A stretch of 64,000 nt of DNA. Origin: Mycobacterium sp. DL440. GTDB taxonomy: Bacteria > Actinomycetota > Actinomycetes > Mycobacteriales > Mycobacteriaceae. Shown here one piece after another: positions 17,423-27,369 of this stretch (the stretch's first letter is position 1; every line of letters starts with the position of its first letter). The DNA lies in the NCBI RefSeq assembly GCF_011745145.1, contig NZ_CP050191.1, forward strand, positions 2,619,054 to 2,683,053, read 5' to 3'. A program made the position numbers and the translations under genes. The notes under the pieces were generated by a model, which did no database searches, was not told where the DNA came from, and was given only the letters and a program-made list of their open reading frames with translations.

Positions 17423-18187
17423 TTAAGTCGACAGGTGCCACACCAGGGCGGCTGCGAGTGCGCCGATCCCGTTGAGTGACCAGTGCAGGGCGATCGGCGC
17501 GATCAGGCTGCCGCTGCGCCGACGCAGCCAGGTGAACACGAAGCCGGCGGCGCCGGTGGCCAGCACCGCCATCACCACACCGATGACGGTGCCGAAGATC
17601 CCACTGCCGAACAGCCGGGTGAAGCCGACGTTCCCGCTCGTCAGCCCGAATGAACTCGCGATGTGCCACAGACCGAACAACAAGGAGCCGCCCGCCGCGA
17701 CACCGCGGAAACCCCAGGCCCGGTCCAGGGCCCCGTGCAGAACGCCGCGGAACGCCAATTCCTCGGGAATCACGGTCTGCAGAGGGATGATGACCATCGA
17801 CGCGATCAGCGCGCCGGAGATCGTCGCATAGTGATCGTTCATGAACATCGGCCGCGTCCACGGCAGCATCGCGCCGATCGCGATCACCGAGACCACCAGG
17901 GCGACGGCACCCAGCGCGTACCCGGCACCCGAGCGCCAGTGCTCACGGCCCAGCCCGAGTTCCGTCCACCCCAGCCCGCGGGCCCGGACCAGGATCAACA
18001 AGCCGATCGCAGCCGCCGGGACGGTGGCGATACTCGCCCAGGGCGTCGTGAAATGGGCGATCAGGTTGGTCAGCGTCAAGATGACGACGACGATCCCGAT
18101 GTCGGCATAGATGCGGAAATGGTGCAACGCAGAGAGCTGGGCCATCAGCGGATGTGGGTGCGCGGCCACGGCGCTCTGCTCAGACAT
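17423..18187 (-). CDS. CPBP-family intramembrane metalloprotease
   Basis: A 254-residue polytopic membrane protein with about seven hydrophobic segments. The glutamate motif EELAFRGVLHG (EExxxR) lies near residue 150 and the second motif FGLWHIASSFG supplies a histidine; both sit in membrane helices as in the Rce1/CAAX-protease and bacteriocin-processing family. ATG 18187 (MSEQSAVAAHP) is chosen; a longer frame adds an unlikely basic extension into the phosphoketolase end. It matches Rv1863c. Substrate unknown. Confidence 0.85.
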   Translation of the reverse strand: MSEQSAVAAHPHPLMAQLSALHHFRIYADIGIVVVILTLTNLIAHFTTPWASIATVPAAAIGLLILVRARGLGWTELGLGREHWRSGAGYALGAVALVVSVIAIGAMLPWTRPMFMNDHYATISGALIASMVIIPLQTVIPEELAFRGVLHGALDRAWGFRGVAAGGSLLFGLWHIASSFGLTSGNVGFTRLFGSGIFGTVIGVVMAVLATGAAGFVFTWLRRRSGSLIAPIALHWSLNGIGALAAALVWHLST

Positions 18188-18239
18188 AACTTGCCAATCG
18201 TACCGGCGTGGCGCAATTACCCAGGTCACACCGGGTTGA

Positions 18240-20609
18240 TCAATCCGCGGCCCAAGTCCAGCCGGAGATCGCCGGGTCATCCTCGCCGTGCTCGCGGGTG
18301 TAGCTGCGGGCGGCCAGTCTGGCGTCGACCATCTCCTGGCGCAGTCCGGCAGCCCTGACCGCCAGGCCGTCGACCCGGTCGATCACGTCCATGACGAGGT
18401 GGAACCGGTCGAGGTCGTTGAGCATCACCATGTCGAACGGCGTCGTCGTCGTACCTCGCTCCTTGAACCCACGTACGTGGAGTTGATCGTGGTTGGTGTG
18501 GCGGTAGGTCAGGCGGTGAATCAGCCACGGGTAGCCGTGATAGGCGAAGATGATCGGCTTGTCCGTGGTGAAGATCGAATCGAACTCGCGATCGGACAAT
18601 CCGTGTGGATGTTCGGACTCGGGTTGCAGCCGCATGATGTCGACAACGTTGACCACCCGGACCAACAGGTCGGGAAGCTTGCGGCGCAGGATGTCGGCGG
18701 CGGCCAGGGTCTCCAGGGTCGGGATGTCGCCGGCGCAGGCCAGCACCACATCTGGTTCTCCGGTCGTATTGCTCGCCCATTCCCAGATCCCCAAACCGCG
18801 GGTGCAGTGCGCGACGGCCTCGTCCATCGTCAGGTACGTCAGGGCCGGCTGCTTGCCCGCCACGATGACGTTCACGTACTGGCGGCTGCGTAGGCAGTGG
18901 TCGGCCACCGAGAGCAGGGTGTTGGCATCCGGCGGCAGGTAAACCCGTACGACCTCGGGACGTTTGTTCGCGACGTGGTCGATAAAACCCGGATCCTGGT
19001 GCGACGCACCGTTGTGGTCCTGGCGCCACACATGGGAGGTCAGCAGATAGTTCAGGGACGCTATCGGCCGGCGCCACGGCAGGCGCGAACTGCTGAACAG
19101 CCACTTGGCGTGCTGGTTGAGCATCGAGTCGACGATGTGGACGAAGGCCTCGTAGCAGTTGAACAGCCCGTGCCGCCCGGTGAGGAGGTAGCCCTCCAGC
19201 CAGCCTTGGCACAGGTGTTCGGACAGCACTTCCATCACCCGGCCGTCGGGGGCCAGGTTCTCGTCGACGGGCAGTGTCTCGGCCTGCCATGCCTTGTCGG
19301 TCTTCTCGAACACCGCGGCCAGGCGGTTGGAGGCGGTTTCGTCGGGACCCATCAGCCGGAAACGGTCCGAATTGCCGGCGATGACATCACGCAGGAATGT
19401 GCCGAGCACTCGGGTGGCTTCCGCGGTGGCTGTCGCCGGGTTCTCCACGGTGACCGCGTAGTCGGTGAAGTCCGGCAGGTCGAGGTCACGGAGCAGCAGT
19501 CCACCATTGGCATGCGGGTTGGCGCTCATCCGCCGGGTGCCCGAGGGTGCGAGGTCCCGTAGATCGGGGCGCAGCGCGCCGGTGTCGTCGAACAGTTCCT
19601 CGGGCCGGTAGCTGCGCAGCCACGTCTCGAGCTGGGTCAGGTGCGACGGGTTGGTCCGGGTCTCGGAAAGTGGTACCTGGTGGGAGCGCCAGGTGCCCTC
19701 GACCAGTTTGCCGTCCACTTCGTGCGGGCCGGTCCAGCCCTTGGGGGTGCGCAGGATGATCATCGGCCACAGCGGACGGCCCGGCTCGCCGTCGAGGCGG
19801 GCCGCGCGTTGGATCGCCGCGATCTGGTCGAACGCCTCGTCCATGGCCGCGGCCAACTGTTGGTGCACGTTGTCCGGGTCGTCACCGGCGACGGTGATGG
19901 GCCGATAGCCGTAGCCGTACATGAGTGATTCGAGTTCTTCGGCCGGAATGCGGGACAGCACTGTGGGATTGGCGATCTTGTACCCGTTGAGGTGCAGGAT
20001 CGGCAGCACCGCGCCGTCGACGACCGGGTTGAGGAACTTGTTCGAATGCCAGCTGGCGGCCAGCGGGCCCGTTTCGGCCTCGCCGTCGCCGACCACGCAG
20101 GCCACTACCAGGTCCGGATTGTCGAATGCGGCGCCGTAGGCGTGCACCAGCGCGTATCCGAGTTCGCCACCCTCATGGATGGAGCCGGGTGTCTCGGCGG
20201 CCACGTGACTGGGAATCCCACCGGGAAACGAGAACTGGCGGAACAGTTTCCGCAGACCGTCGGTGTCCTGCCCGATCGCGGAGTAGACCTCGCTGTAGGT
20301 ACCTTCCAGGTAGGCGTTGGCCACCAGACCCGGACCGCCGTGGCCGGGCCCGGTGACGTAGATGATGTCCGCGTCGCGCTCGCGGATGATCCGGTTGAGA
20401 TGGGCGTACAGCAGGTTCAAGCCCGGGGTGGTGCCCCAGTGGCCCAGCAGTCGTGGCTTGACGTGCTCGGCGGCCAGAGGCTCATCGAGCAGCGGATTGT
20501 CCAGTAGATAGATCTGGCCGACCGACAGGTAGTTCGCCGCCCGCCAGTAAGCGTTGAGCTGCTCGAGTTCTGTGTCGGTCAGTACCGATGATCCAGTCGC
20601 GTCGCTCAT
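18240..20609 (-). CDS. xfp: xylulose-5-phosphate/fructose-6-phosphate phosphoketolase
   Basis: A 789-residue thiamine-diphosphate enzyme of full family length. It splits xylulose 5-phosphate (and often fructose 6-phosphate) with phosphate into acetyl phosphate and an aldose phosphate. Visible motifs are [20 protein letters not shown] (substrate region), [20 protein letters not shown], and [20 protein letters not shown] (ThDP-binding GDGxxE). The C-terminal domain has [23 protein letters not shown] sequence. ATG 20609 fits family starts. No ack/pta partner lies beside it. It gives a carbon-sparing shunt that I believe M. tuberculosis lacks. Confidence 0.95.
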   Translation of the reverse strand: MSDATGSSVLTDTELEQLNAYWRAANYLSVGQIYLLDNPLLDEPLAAEHVKPRLLGHWGTTPGLNLLYAHLNRIIRERDADIIYVTGPGHGGPGLVANAYLEGTYSEVYSAIGQDTDGLRKLFRQFSFPGGIPSHVAAETPGSIHEGGELGYALVHAYGAAFDNPDLVVACVVGDGEAETGPLAASWHSNKFLNPVVDGAVLPILHLNGYKIANPTVLSRIPAEELESLMYGYGYRPITVAGDDPDNVHQQLAAAMDEAFDQIAAIQRAARLDGEPGRPLWPMIILRTPKGWTGPHEVDGKLVEGTWRSHQVPLSETRTNPSHLTQLETWLRSYRPEELFDDTGALRPDLRDLAPSGTRRMSANPHANGGLLLRDLDLPDFTDYAVTVENPATATAEATRVLGTFLRDVIAGNSDRFRLMGPDETASNRLAAVFEKTDKAWQAETLPVDENLAPDGRVMEVLSEHLCQGWLEGYLLTGRHGLFNCYEAFVHIVDSMLNQHAKWLFSSSRLPWRRPIASLNYLLTSHVWRQDHNGASHQDPGFIDHVANKRPEVVRVYLPPDANTLLSVADHCLRSRQYVNVIVAGKQPALTYLTMDEAVAHCTRGLGIWEWASNTTGEPDVVLACAGDIPTLETLAAADILRRKLPDLLVRVVNVVDIMRLQPESEHPHGLSDREFDSIFTTDKPIIFAYHGYPWLIHRLTYRHTNHDQLHVRGFKERGTTTTPFDMVMLNDLDRFHLVMDVIDRVDGLAVRAAGLRQEMVDARLAARSYTREHGEDDPAISGWTWAAD

Positions 20610-20722
20610 ATCCTCATAGTGGTGGGTGTCGGTGAATCGTGCCTGCGATCCGGGTACCCGAATTCGTACCGGTCAACCAACGCCACGCGGGGCCATCCAT
20701 CGCGTCGGCTAGGTTCGTGGAC

Positions 20723-22210
20723 ATGACCGTCCCCAGGACACTCGACCCACGCACCCCGGTACTGATCGGCTACGGCCAGGTCAACCAGCGGCAGGAGAAT
20801 CCGGACGTCGAGCCGGTCGATCTGATGGTCGCGGCCGCCCGGGAAGCCGCCGATCCCCGGGTGCTGGAGGTTGTCGACTCGGTACGGATCGTGAATCTGC
20901 TGTCCTGGCACTACCGGGATCCGGGTTTGCTGTTGGCCCAACGCATCCGGGCCGACAAGGCGGCGACCCGCTATACGGGGGTGGGCGGCAACGTCCCGCA
21001 GTCGCTGGTGAACGAGGCCTGCCTGGATCTGCAGGGCGGACGGGCCGAGGTGGTGCTGATCGCGGGCGCTGAGACCTGGCGAACCCGCAGCCGGCTGCGC
21101 GCGGCCGGCGTCAAACCGGACTGGACGCGCCAGGACGAATCGGTGCCGGAGGCGCAGGGTGCGCATGACGGCGTGCCGATGGTCGGTGAGGCCGAGATCC
21201 GGATCAACCTGGACCGCCCGGCCCACGTGTATCCGATGTTCGAGCAGGCGCTGCGCATCGCGGCCGGCGAGTCCAGCGATGAGCACCGCAGACGGATCGG
21301 TGAGTTGTGGTCACAGTTCAGTGCCGTCGCGGCGGGTAACCCGCACGCCTGGAGCTCCGACGCGGTGCCTGCCGAGCAGATCTGGCAGCCGGGCCCGGAC
21401 AACCGGATGATCAGCTGGCCCTACACCAAGTTGATGAACTCGAACAACATGGTCAACCAGGGAGCGGTGCTGATCCTGACCACCGTCGAAAAAGCCACCT
21501 ACCTCCAGATCCCGGCCGACCGTTGGGTTTTCCCGTACGCGGGGACGGATTCGCACGACACCTACGCGATCGGCGAGCGCGCCGAGTTCTACCGGTCACC
21601 GGCCATCCGGATCGCCGGGCGCCGGGTCTTGGAGCTGGCCGGACTGGGCGTCGACGAGGTCGATTTCGTCGACGTGTACTCCTGCTTCCCGTCGGCGGTG
21701 CAGGTGGCGGCGGCCGAAATCGGTCTGCCACTGGCCGACCCGGCCCGGCCGCTGACGGTGACCGGCGGGCTGACCTTCGCCGGAGGGCCGTGGAACAACT
21801 ACGTGTCGCATTCGATCGCCACCATGGCCGAGCGGTTGGTGGCCAATCCGGGGACCCGCGGGCTGATCACCGCCAACGGCGGTTACCTCACCAAACACAG
21901 TTTCGGCGTGTACGGCACCGAGCCGCCGGCCCATGAATTCCGTTGGCAGGACGTGCAATCCGAGGTCGACGCGCAGCCCACCCGTCAACTGCAAGTGGAC
22001 TTCACCGGCACCGGGACCGTGGAATCCTGGACCACCCCGGTCGGCCGCGACGGCACCGCGGAGCGGGCGTTCCTGGCCGTGCGTACTCCTGCCGACGGAC
22101 GCACGCTGGCGCGCATCGTGGACGAGTCTCAGGCGGCGGCGACCATGTCCCAGGACATCGCCGGGGCCAAGGTGCAGGTTCACGCCGACGGCAGCGCGAC
22201 CCTGCTCTGA
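20723..22210 (+). CDS. thiolase-like acyl-CoA acetyltransferase family protein (Rv1867-like)
   Basis: A 495-residue thiolase-superfamily member of the SCP-x/lipid-transfer type. The N-terminus TPVLIGYGQVNQRQ is thiolase-like, LIAGAETWRTR replaces the loop that normally carries the nucleophilic Cys, and the end region has VDFVDVYSCFPSAVQVAA and GLTFAGGPWNNYVSHSIA. ATG 20723 gives MTVPRTLDPRTPVLIG; the longer in-frame start overlaps the phosphoketolase promoter. The role is probably in lipid or sterol side-chain degradation, but loss of the canonical Cys motif means activity is uncertain. Confidence 0.8.
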   Translation: MTVPRTLDPRTPVLIGYGQVNQRQENPDVEPVDLMVAAAREAADPRVLEVVDSVRIVNLLSWHYRDPGLLLAQRIRADKAATRYTGVGGNVPQSLVNEACLDLQGGRAEVVLIAGAETWRTRSRLRAAGVKPDWTRQDESVPEAQGAHDGVPMVGEAEIRINLDRPAHVYPMFEQALRIAAGESSDEHRRRIGELWSQFSAVAAGNPHAWSSDAVPAEQIWQPGPDNRMISWPYTKLMNSNNMVNQGAVLILTTVEKATYLQIPADRWVFPYAGTDSHDTYAIGERAEFYRSPAIRIAGRRVLELAGLGVDEVDFVDVYSCFPSAVQVAAAEIGLPLADPARPLTVTGGLTFAGGPWNNYVSHSIATMAERLVANPGTRGLITANGGYLTKHSFGVYGTEPPAHEFRWQDVQSEVDAQPTRQLQVDFTGTGTVESWTTPVGRDGTAERAFLAVRTPADGRTLARIVDESQAAATMSQDIAGAKVQVHADGSATLL

Positions 22211-25200
22211 GCGGCGAGCGCCAGCACTTCGTCAGTGGTCGGGGGGCTGGGCGGATGGTGTGACAGGCACCAGGGCGTCTGGATCTTGTGAAAGGCGTTG
22301 CCTTCCAGCGCCAGATAGAACTGACCCGACCGCAGCTTGCTGATGTCGGGTACGTGGCCGCCCTTCACCCGGGCCATCTCCCGCGCCACCGCGATCTGAG
22401 CGGGGGAGTTCAGCAGACCGTAGAACTGCGTGGTGGCATTGCCCGGAATGTGGTTGTGCAGACCGCGTGGAGACTGTGTGGCGAACACCAATCCGAGCCC
22501 GTACTTTCGCGCCTGCGAGGACAGTGCCAGGGTGCTGTGCGTCGAGGCGGTCGTGTGGCTGGACGGCGCGAAGTTCTGCGCCTCGTCCATCACCAGCAGC
22601 CCACCCAGGGGCCGATCCCCGGCCGGGTTGCGCTTGATCCAGGCGAACAGCGCCATCTGTAACTGGTTGACGAACCCTTCGCGTTGTTGATCGCTGGTCA
22701 GACCGACCATGCTGATCACCGACACCCGCGCCCGGTATCCCGGGGACGGGGTCAGCAGCACTCCTGGGTCGGCGGCCGTCCCGGTGCCACCGAACAACGG
22801 ATCGTTGACGGTCGCCGCGCGCAGGTTCTGGGCCAGCTCGGCAGCCAGCTTCTGCGCCCCGCCCAACGCGCTGACGTCGGCGGGCAGATTGTCGAGCAGG
22901 TCGATGAAGCCGCCAAGGGACACGGAGGGGCTCGCGCCGTAGAACCGCAGCGCCTCGCGCAAGACTGCGCGGGACCGCTCGGCCTTGGCGGTGTTGCCGG
23001 CGATCAGGGCACGGGATTCCAGTGCGGCGACGGCGGATTCGACGGCGTCGGAGAACTCGTCGTCGTCATCGATGACACTGGCGAAATCGGGGAGCGGCTG
23101 GAAGGACAACGGGCGCCCCGTCGATCGGCGCGGCGTCCACACCACCACTTCGGCGTTGTCGAAATAGGCGTCGGCGCGTTCGTCGTCGGCCGGGCTCCAT
23201 CCCGGCGGATTGTCGGGCCAGCGCGCACCGAGGCGGGACAGGTCGTTGTTCGGGTCGAGCACGATCGACGAGACGCCCCGCAGCGCGCACTCCTCGACCA
23301 GGCGCCGGATCAGCACCGTCTTGCCCGACCCGGAGCCGGCGAAGATCGCGGTGTGTTTGCGCAGTGCGGCCAGATCGACCGAGACCGGGCGCCCGCCAAG
23401 GCTGTCCAGTCCCAACGTGACCGCGGTGGGCGAGTGTTCGATGACCGGTGCGGGCGGTTGCACACGTATTGGCCCGGTCGGGACCTCGGTGTCCACGTAC
23501 GGCTGGGCCGGTGGCGGGGGATCACCCGCGATGTCCCCGAGAGCGGTACGCAGCCAGCCGATCCCGTGGGCGGGACGGCGTCGGCGCAGCCACTCGGGCA
23601 GGTCGGGGTGGTTGTCGTCGATGAGGTCGCGCAGCGCTGTCATCGTGCGCACGTCGTCCTCGCTCATCGGCAGCACCCGGCCACCGGCCGCCTCGAACTC
23701 GGCGATCATCACGGCGGTTTTGGCGCCCTTGGGCCACGCGGTGTTGCGCAGTAGGAACAGCTGGCGCCGGTCTGGGTTGAAACCCGTTGCCTCCCACGCT
23801 TTTCGGAGCCGGTTCTGTACCGCGACGGCGTTGCCGGACGAGATGGCGCGGAATGCCCAGTGCCGTTCGTCGTCGGTGGCGGCATCGAGGGTCTGACGGA
23901 GCCGACCGTGCAGCACCACCCGCTGACCCGGGGGCGGATCGGGGCGGAACGCCTGTCCGGACTCGCCGAGTTCGGTGATCCACGCATCCAGGGCCGCCGA
24001 CAGCAGGCCAGGCATGGTGGTGTCCTCGCCATCGGGGTCGAGCGCGGCGACCGTCACCGCGCGGCGCCGGTAGTCGGCGAAGCGCCGGTCCAGTTCGCCG
24101 GTGTCACCCGGCGCGGTATCTCCCGCGGCGGCTTCCTGGGTGTCTCCCACCTCGCCGGTCAGTTGGGTGAGCTCTTCGATCATGTCGCGTTCGAGGCAGC
24201 GGCGGACATGGGTGTCGACGCGCTTGAGCAGCTGACGCGGCGTGTACTGGGTGGCCTCGTCGAACGCCGAAGGCAGGATCGGCCAGCTCGCGTACGGCGC
24301 GGTGAATCCGATGGCCGAGTAGCTGGCGGTGAACCGGCGTTCCAGGATGGCGCGGCCGACGTCGGGCGTCGGCAGGCCCTGCAGCAGCGCGGTGGTGCGG
24401 AATCTGTCCTGCACGGTGGCGGTGGCGCGGTCCTGGATCGCCTCCCAGGCCGCGGGAAGGCAAGCCACCACGCCCACGGTGCGGCGCATGGTCTGGCGGA
24501 TCGACATGAGCCCGTGCGCGATGTGCTCGAGGTCGCGGTTGCCCGCGGAGCGGGCAGTTCCACTGGAGTCCGCGGAGGCCCCTGCGGTATCGGTGCGATC
24601 CGCCGACTGGGCCAGCAGCGTGTCGATCTGGTCGAGGGCCAGGACCGCCGGCCCGGCCAGGGCGATCAGGCGCGAGATGTCTCGGACCGATTCCTGTGCG
24701 GTGAGTGTCGGCGCGGGCAGGCCCCAGGATTCTCGTTCACCGCTGCCGGTCAGGAATGCCTCGCCGACGTCCTGCAGCTCGAGATCGCCGGAGCCCAACA
24801 GGACGAGCGCGCGAAGGGTGTGGTGCGCGCGTTTGACAGTGTGGCGGTGGACCTTGTGCAGCGAGTTGACGAAATCATTGAGGATCTCGGGGGTCAGGTC
24901 GTCGTCGCCGATCACTGCGCGGCGATTGGCCCGGGAGATGTGGGCCACCGAGGACAGCTCCCACAGGAGGTCTTTGAGTTGGGTCTCGCGCTCGCTGCCA
25001 GGCCGGCCCAGGCTTTCCAGGATGCCCGCGCGGGCGGACTGCCAGAAGCTCGCCGCATCGAGCAGTTCGACCAGGAAGAAGTAACCGCCGCCGGTTTGCA
25101 CCTGTTCGCGGACCTGACCGAGGAGGTGGGTCTTGCCGGACCCGGCGGGGCCCCGCACCACCACACCCAGCGGGCTGGAGTCGGTTTCCCGTTCGGCATC

Positions 25201-25344
25201 GCCGAAGGCGGCCATCACATCGGCCATCGGCCGGTCGTGCATCCCGCGCACGTGCAGCGCGCCCTGTGAATGCCACAGATCGTCGGCGGTCGGCGCCCAG
25301 GTCAGGCGAAGCGCGCTGAGCGCTTCGCGGTGCTGTAACTCCAT
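22180..25344 (-). CDS. dual-ATPase protein: N-terminal AAA-type NTPase plus C-terminal HerA/FtsK-type ATPase
   Basis: A 1054-residue soluble protein. The N-terminal ATPase has Walker A GPAGSGKTH (65-72) and Walker B AVLALDQID (233-241). A ~250-residue middle region, probably helical and winged-helix, follows. The C-terminal ATPase has Walker A FAGSGSGKT (668-676) and Walker B GGLLVMDEA (914-922); ATQSPRGLHNHIPGNATTQF then gives the motif typical of HerA-like DNA translocases. ATG 25344 overlaps the stop of the upstream winged-helix gene (TGATG). It could move or remodel DNA, in repair or phage defence. No nuclease domain is visible in either gene. I cannot assign it to a named system. Confidence 0.8.
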   Translation of the reverse strand: MELQHREALSALRLTWAPTADDLWHSQGALHVRGMHDRPMADVMAAFGDAERETDSSPLGVVVRGPAGSGKTHLLGQVREQVQTGGGYFFLVELLDAASFWQSARAGILESLGRPGSERETQLKDLLWELSSVAHISRANRRAVIGDDDLTPEILNDFVNSLHKVHRHTVKRAHHTLRALVLLGSGDLELQDVGEAFLTGSGERESWGLPAPTLTAQESVRDISRLIALAGPAVLALDQIDTLLAQSADRTDTAGASADSSGTARSAGNRDLEHIAHGLMSIRQTMRRTVGVVACLPAAWEAIQDRATATVQDRFRTTALLQGLPTPDVGRAILERRFTASYSAIGFTAPYASWPILPSAFDEATQYTPRQLLKRVDTHVRRCLERDMIEELTQLTGEVGDTQEAAAGDTAPGDTGELDRRFADYRRRAVTVAALDPDGEDTTMPGLLSAALDAWITELGESGQAFRPDPPPGQRVVLHGRLRQTLDAATDDERHWAFRAISSGNAVAVQNRLRKAWEATGFNPDRRQLFLLRNTAWPKGAKTAVMIAEFEAAGGRVLPMSEDDVRTMTALRDLIDDNHPDLPEWLRRRRPAHGIGWLRTALGDIAGDPPPPAQPYVDTEVPTGPIRVQPPAPVIEHSPTAVTLGLDSLGGRPVSVDLAALRKHTAIFAGSGSGKTVLIRRLVEECALRGVSSIVLDPNNDLSRLGARWPDNPPGWSPADDERADAYFDNAEVVVWTPRRSTGRPLSFQPLPDFASVIDDDDEFSDAVESAVAALESRALIAGNTAKAERSRAVLREALRFYGASPSVSLGGFIDLLDNLPADVSALGGAQKLAAELAQNLRAATVNDPLFGGTGTAADPGVLLTPSPGYRARVSVISMVGLTSDQQREGFVNQLQMALFAWIKRNPAGDRPLGGLLVMDEAQNFAPSSHTTASTHSTLALSSQARKYGLGLVFATQSPRGLHNHIPGNATTQFYGLLNSPAQIAVAREMARVKGGHVPDISKLRSGQFYLALEGNAFHKIQTPWCLSHHPPSPPTTDEVLALAAQSRVALPSA

Positions 25345-25967
25345 CAGGACTCGATCGCGATCAGATGCTTGTTCTGGTTGCCTATCTCCACCGCGGCGTC
25401 GCGGTCGGCGGGGGTGAGCACCTTCTGGTTCTCCTCGGGGATCAGGCTGACGCCGGGTTGCTGGTAGAGGCTGATCAGTGCGGCGTCGACGGTGGGACGG
25501 GGCAGACCAGGGACGGCCTGGCGCAGCCGCAGCAGACTGACCCAGCTGCCGGGCCGGGTGGTCAGCCCGGCGTAGGCGGTGCGCAACTGGACTTCGGGGG
25601 CTTGGTCGGACGGCACATCGGCAGGTAGAAACACGTCGGCGGGAACCAGGTCGGCGTGTTCGAAGTACCGGTGCAGCGCACCCAGCAGGGTGTACAACGC
25701 CTTGCCCTGCCCGGTGGACCGGGGCGGGGCGTCCGCACCGAACAGGGACCGGCACAGCGCCCATCCTGCGTCGGTGAGTTCGTGGACGAGTGGCCGGGTG
25801 CCGGTGGTCTCGATCAGGCCCAACCGGTTGAGTCGGTCGCGCTTCGGTTTGTCGAGTTTGGGCCCGAGCCGCTCCAGCTCGGCGTTGGGCAGCGGGCGGG
25901 ACTCGGCCATCAATACCAGCAGGACTGCCTGCTCGGTGCCGGTCAGCTCCTCGGACGCGACATTCAC
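25344..25967 (-). CDS. winged-helix-like partner of the dual ATPase
   Basis: A 207-residue protein. The N-terminal ~75 residues look like a winged helix (ELTGTEQAVLLVLMAESR, then LNRLGLIETT and a wing-like VHELTDAGW). The second half, with SWVSLLRLRQAVPGLPRPTV and the end region IPEENQKVLTPADRDAAVEI, looks like a second winged-helix module. GTG 25967 gives MNVASEELTG. Its TGA overlaps the ATPase ATG, so fixed stoichiometry is likely. It may be a DNA-binding adaptor for the ATPase rather than an ordinary repressor. Not recognised as a named family. Confidence 0.7.
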   Translation of the reverse strand: MNVASEELTGTEQAVLLVLMAESRPLPNAELERLGPKLDKPKRDRLNRLGLIETTGTRPLVHELTDAGWALCRSLFGADAPPRSTGQGKALYTLLGALHRYFEHADLVPADVFLPADVPSDQAPEVQLRTAYAGLTTRPGSWVSLLRLRQAVPGLPRPTVDAALISLYQQPGVSLIPEENQKVLTPADRDAAVEIGNQNKHLIAIES

Positions 25968-26119
25968 CGGATGCTCACCTTCCTGCCATCGTGGATATTG
26001 CACGCGGGCCGGGGTGATACCTGCACGTGTCTCATGCACGTTAGCGTGTACCCCGGACCGCGCGAGAATGTTGTTGTGCTGCACGGTATTCGCCCGCCGG
26101 GCAGGCGTGGCGCCCGCAG

Positions 26120-27358
26120 CTACCGGGTGGGCAACGGCTGCGACGGGTCGGCGATGCGATCTGGATCCACCGGGGCGCCCGATCGGATCAGCGCCTTGAC
26201 GTCGTCAAGGACGTCCCACACGTTGACATTCATCCCCGCCAGTACGCGGTTGTCGGCGTCGAGCCAGAAGGCCACGAACTCGCGCCCAGCAACGTCGCCG
26301 CGGAAAACCACCCGCTGATATTCGGGGGCGTGGCCCACATATTCCATTCCGAGGTCGTACTGATCGGTGAAGAAATAGGGCAGTTCTGAGTATTCCCGGG
26401 CGGATTCCGGGCCCGAGCCCAACATGCCCGCGACCGCCACCGCGGGCTGCTTGAGCGCGTTGGCCCAGTGCTCGGTGCGGATCCGGACCCCGAACAGCGG
26501 ATGCTGCGCGGCCGCGATGTCGCCCACCGCGTAGATGTCGGGATCGCTGCTGCGCAGCGACGCGTCGACGAGCACTCCGCCGTCGGCGATGGCCAGCCCG
26601 GCCTGTTCGGCGAGCCCGATGTTCGGTGCCGCGCCGACGGCGATCAGTACCGCGTCCGCGGCGACGGTCGAGCCGTCCCCGAGCCGTAGTCCGGTGGCGG
26701 TGCCGTTGTCGGTGGTGACCTCCTTCACCGACTGGTCCAGTCGCAGATCGACGCCGTGCTCGCGGTGCAGATGCGCGAACACCTCACCCACCTCGGCGCC
26801 CAGGGCGGCCAGCAGCGGAAGGTGTGCCGACTCGACGACCCTGACGTTCACATCGCGGTCGCGCGCACCGGCGGCGACTTCCAGTCCGATCCATCCGGCT
26901 CCCACGATGGCCAGTGTCGAACCGGGGGTCAACGTCGCGCTCAGGGCCTCGGCGTCGTCGATAGTGCGCAGATAGTACACACCAGCGGCGTCCGATCCTG
27001 GGATCGGTGGCCGACGTGACGAGGACCCGGTGGCCAGCAGCAGCTTGTCGTAGCCGACGGTGGTGCCGTCTGGCAGCGAGAGCGTGTGCTCGGCGGCGTT
27101 GACGGCACTGACTTCGGTTCCCAGTCTCAGGTCGATGTTGTGGTCGCGGTACCAGGACGCCGGATCGGTGGTGAAGTCGCCGAGTTTCTTCTTGCCCGCC
27201 AGATATTCCTTGGACAGCGGCGGCCGCTCGTAGGGCAGGTGGTCCTCGGCGGAGAACAGCACGACATGGCCGTCAAAGTCGTTGTCCCGCAGTGCTTCAG
27301 CGGCCTTGGCTCCGGCCAGGCCACCGCCGACGATCGCGATTGTGGACGACGTTGTCAT
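26120..27358 (-). CDS. FAD-dependent NAD(P)H:ferredoxin reductase (Rv1869c-like)
   Basis: A 412-residue flavoprotein of the ferredoxin/rubredoxin reductase family. FAD motif IAIVGGGLAGAKAAEAL is at the N-terminus, LPYERPPLSKEYLAG follows, the NAD(P)H motif is LAIVGAGWIGLEVAAG, and the second FAD motif DIYAVGDIAAAQHPLFG. ATG 27358 is the start. It lies 11 bases after the DUF72 gene, so the lipoprotein, DUF72 and reductase genes form one operon. It could reduce a ferredoxin for a P450 or oxygenase; the partner is not adjacent. Confidence 0.88.
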   Translation of the reverse strand: MTTSSTIAIVGGGLAGAKAAEALRDNDFDGHVVLFSAEDHLPYERPPLSKEYLAGKKKLGDFTTDPASWYRDHNIDLRLGTEVSAVNAAEHTLSLPDGTTVGYDKLLLATGSSSRRPPIPGSDAAGVYYLRTIDDAEALSATLTPGSTLAIVGAGWIGLEVAAGARDRDVNVRVVESAHLPLLAALGAEVGEVFAHLHREHGVDLRLDQSVKEVTTDNGTATGLRLGDGSTVAADAVLIAVGAAPNIGLAEQAGLAIADGGVLVDASLRSSDPDIYAVGDIAAAQHPLFGVRIRTEHWANALKQPAVAVAGMLGSGPESAREYSELPYFFTDQYDLGMEYVGHAPEYQRVVFRGDVAGREFVAFWLDADNRVLAGMNVNVWDVLDDVKALIRSGAPVDPDRIADPSQPLPTR

Positions 27359-27369
27359 GTCGATCCAGC

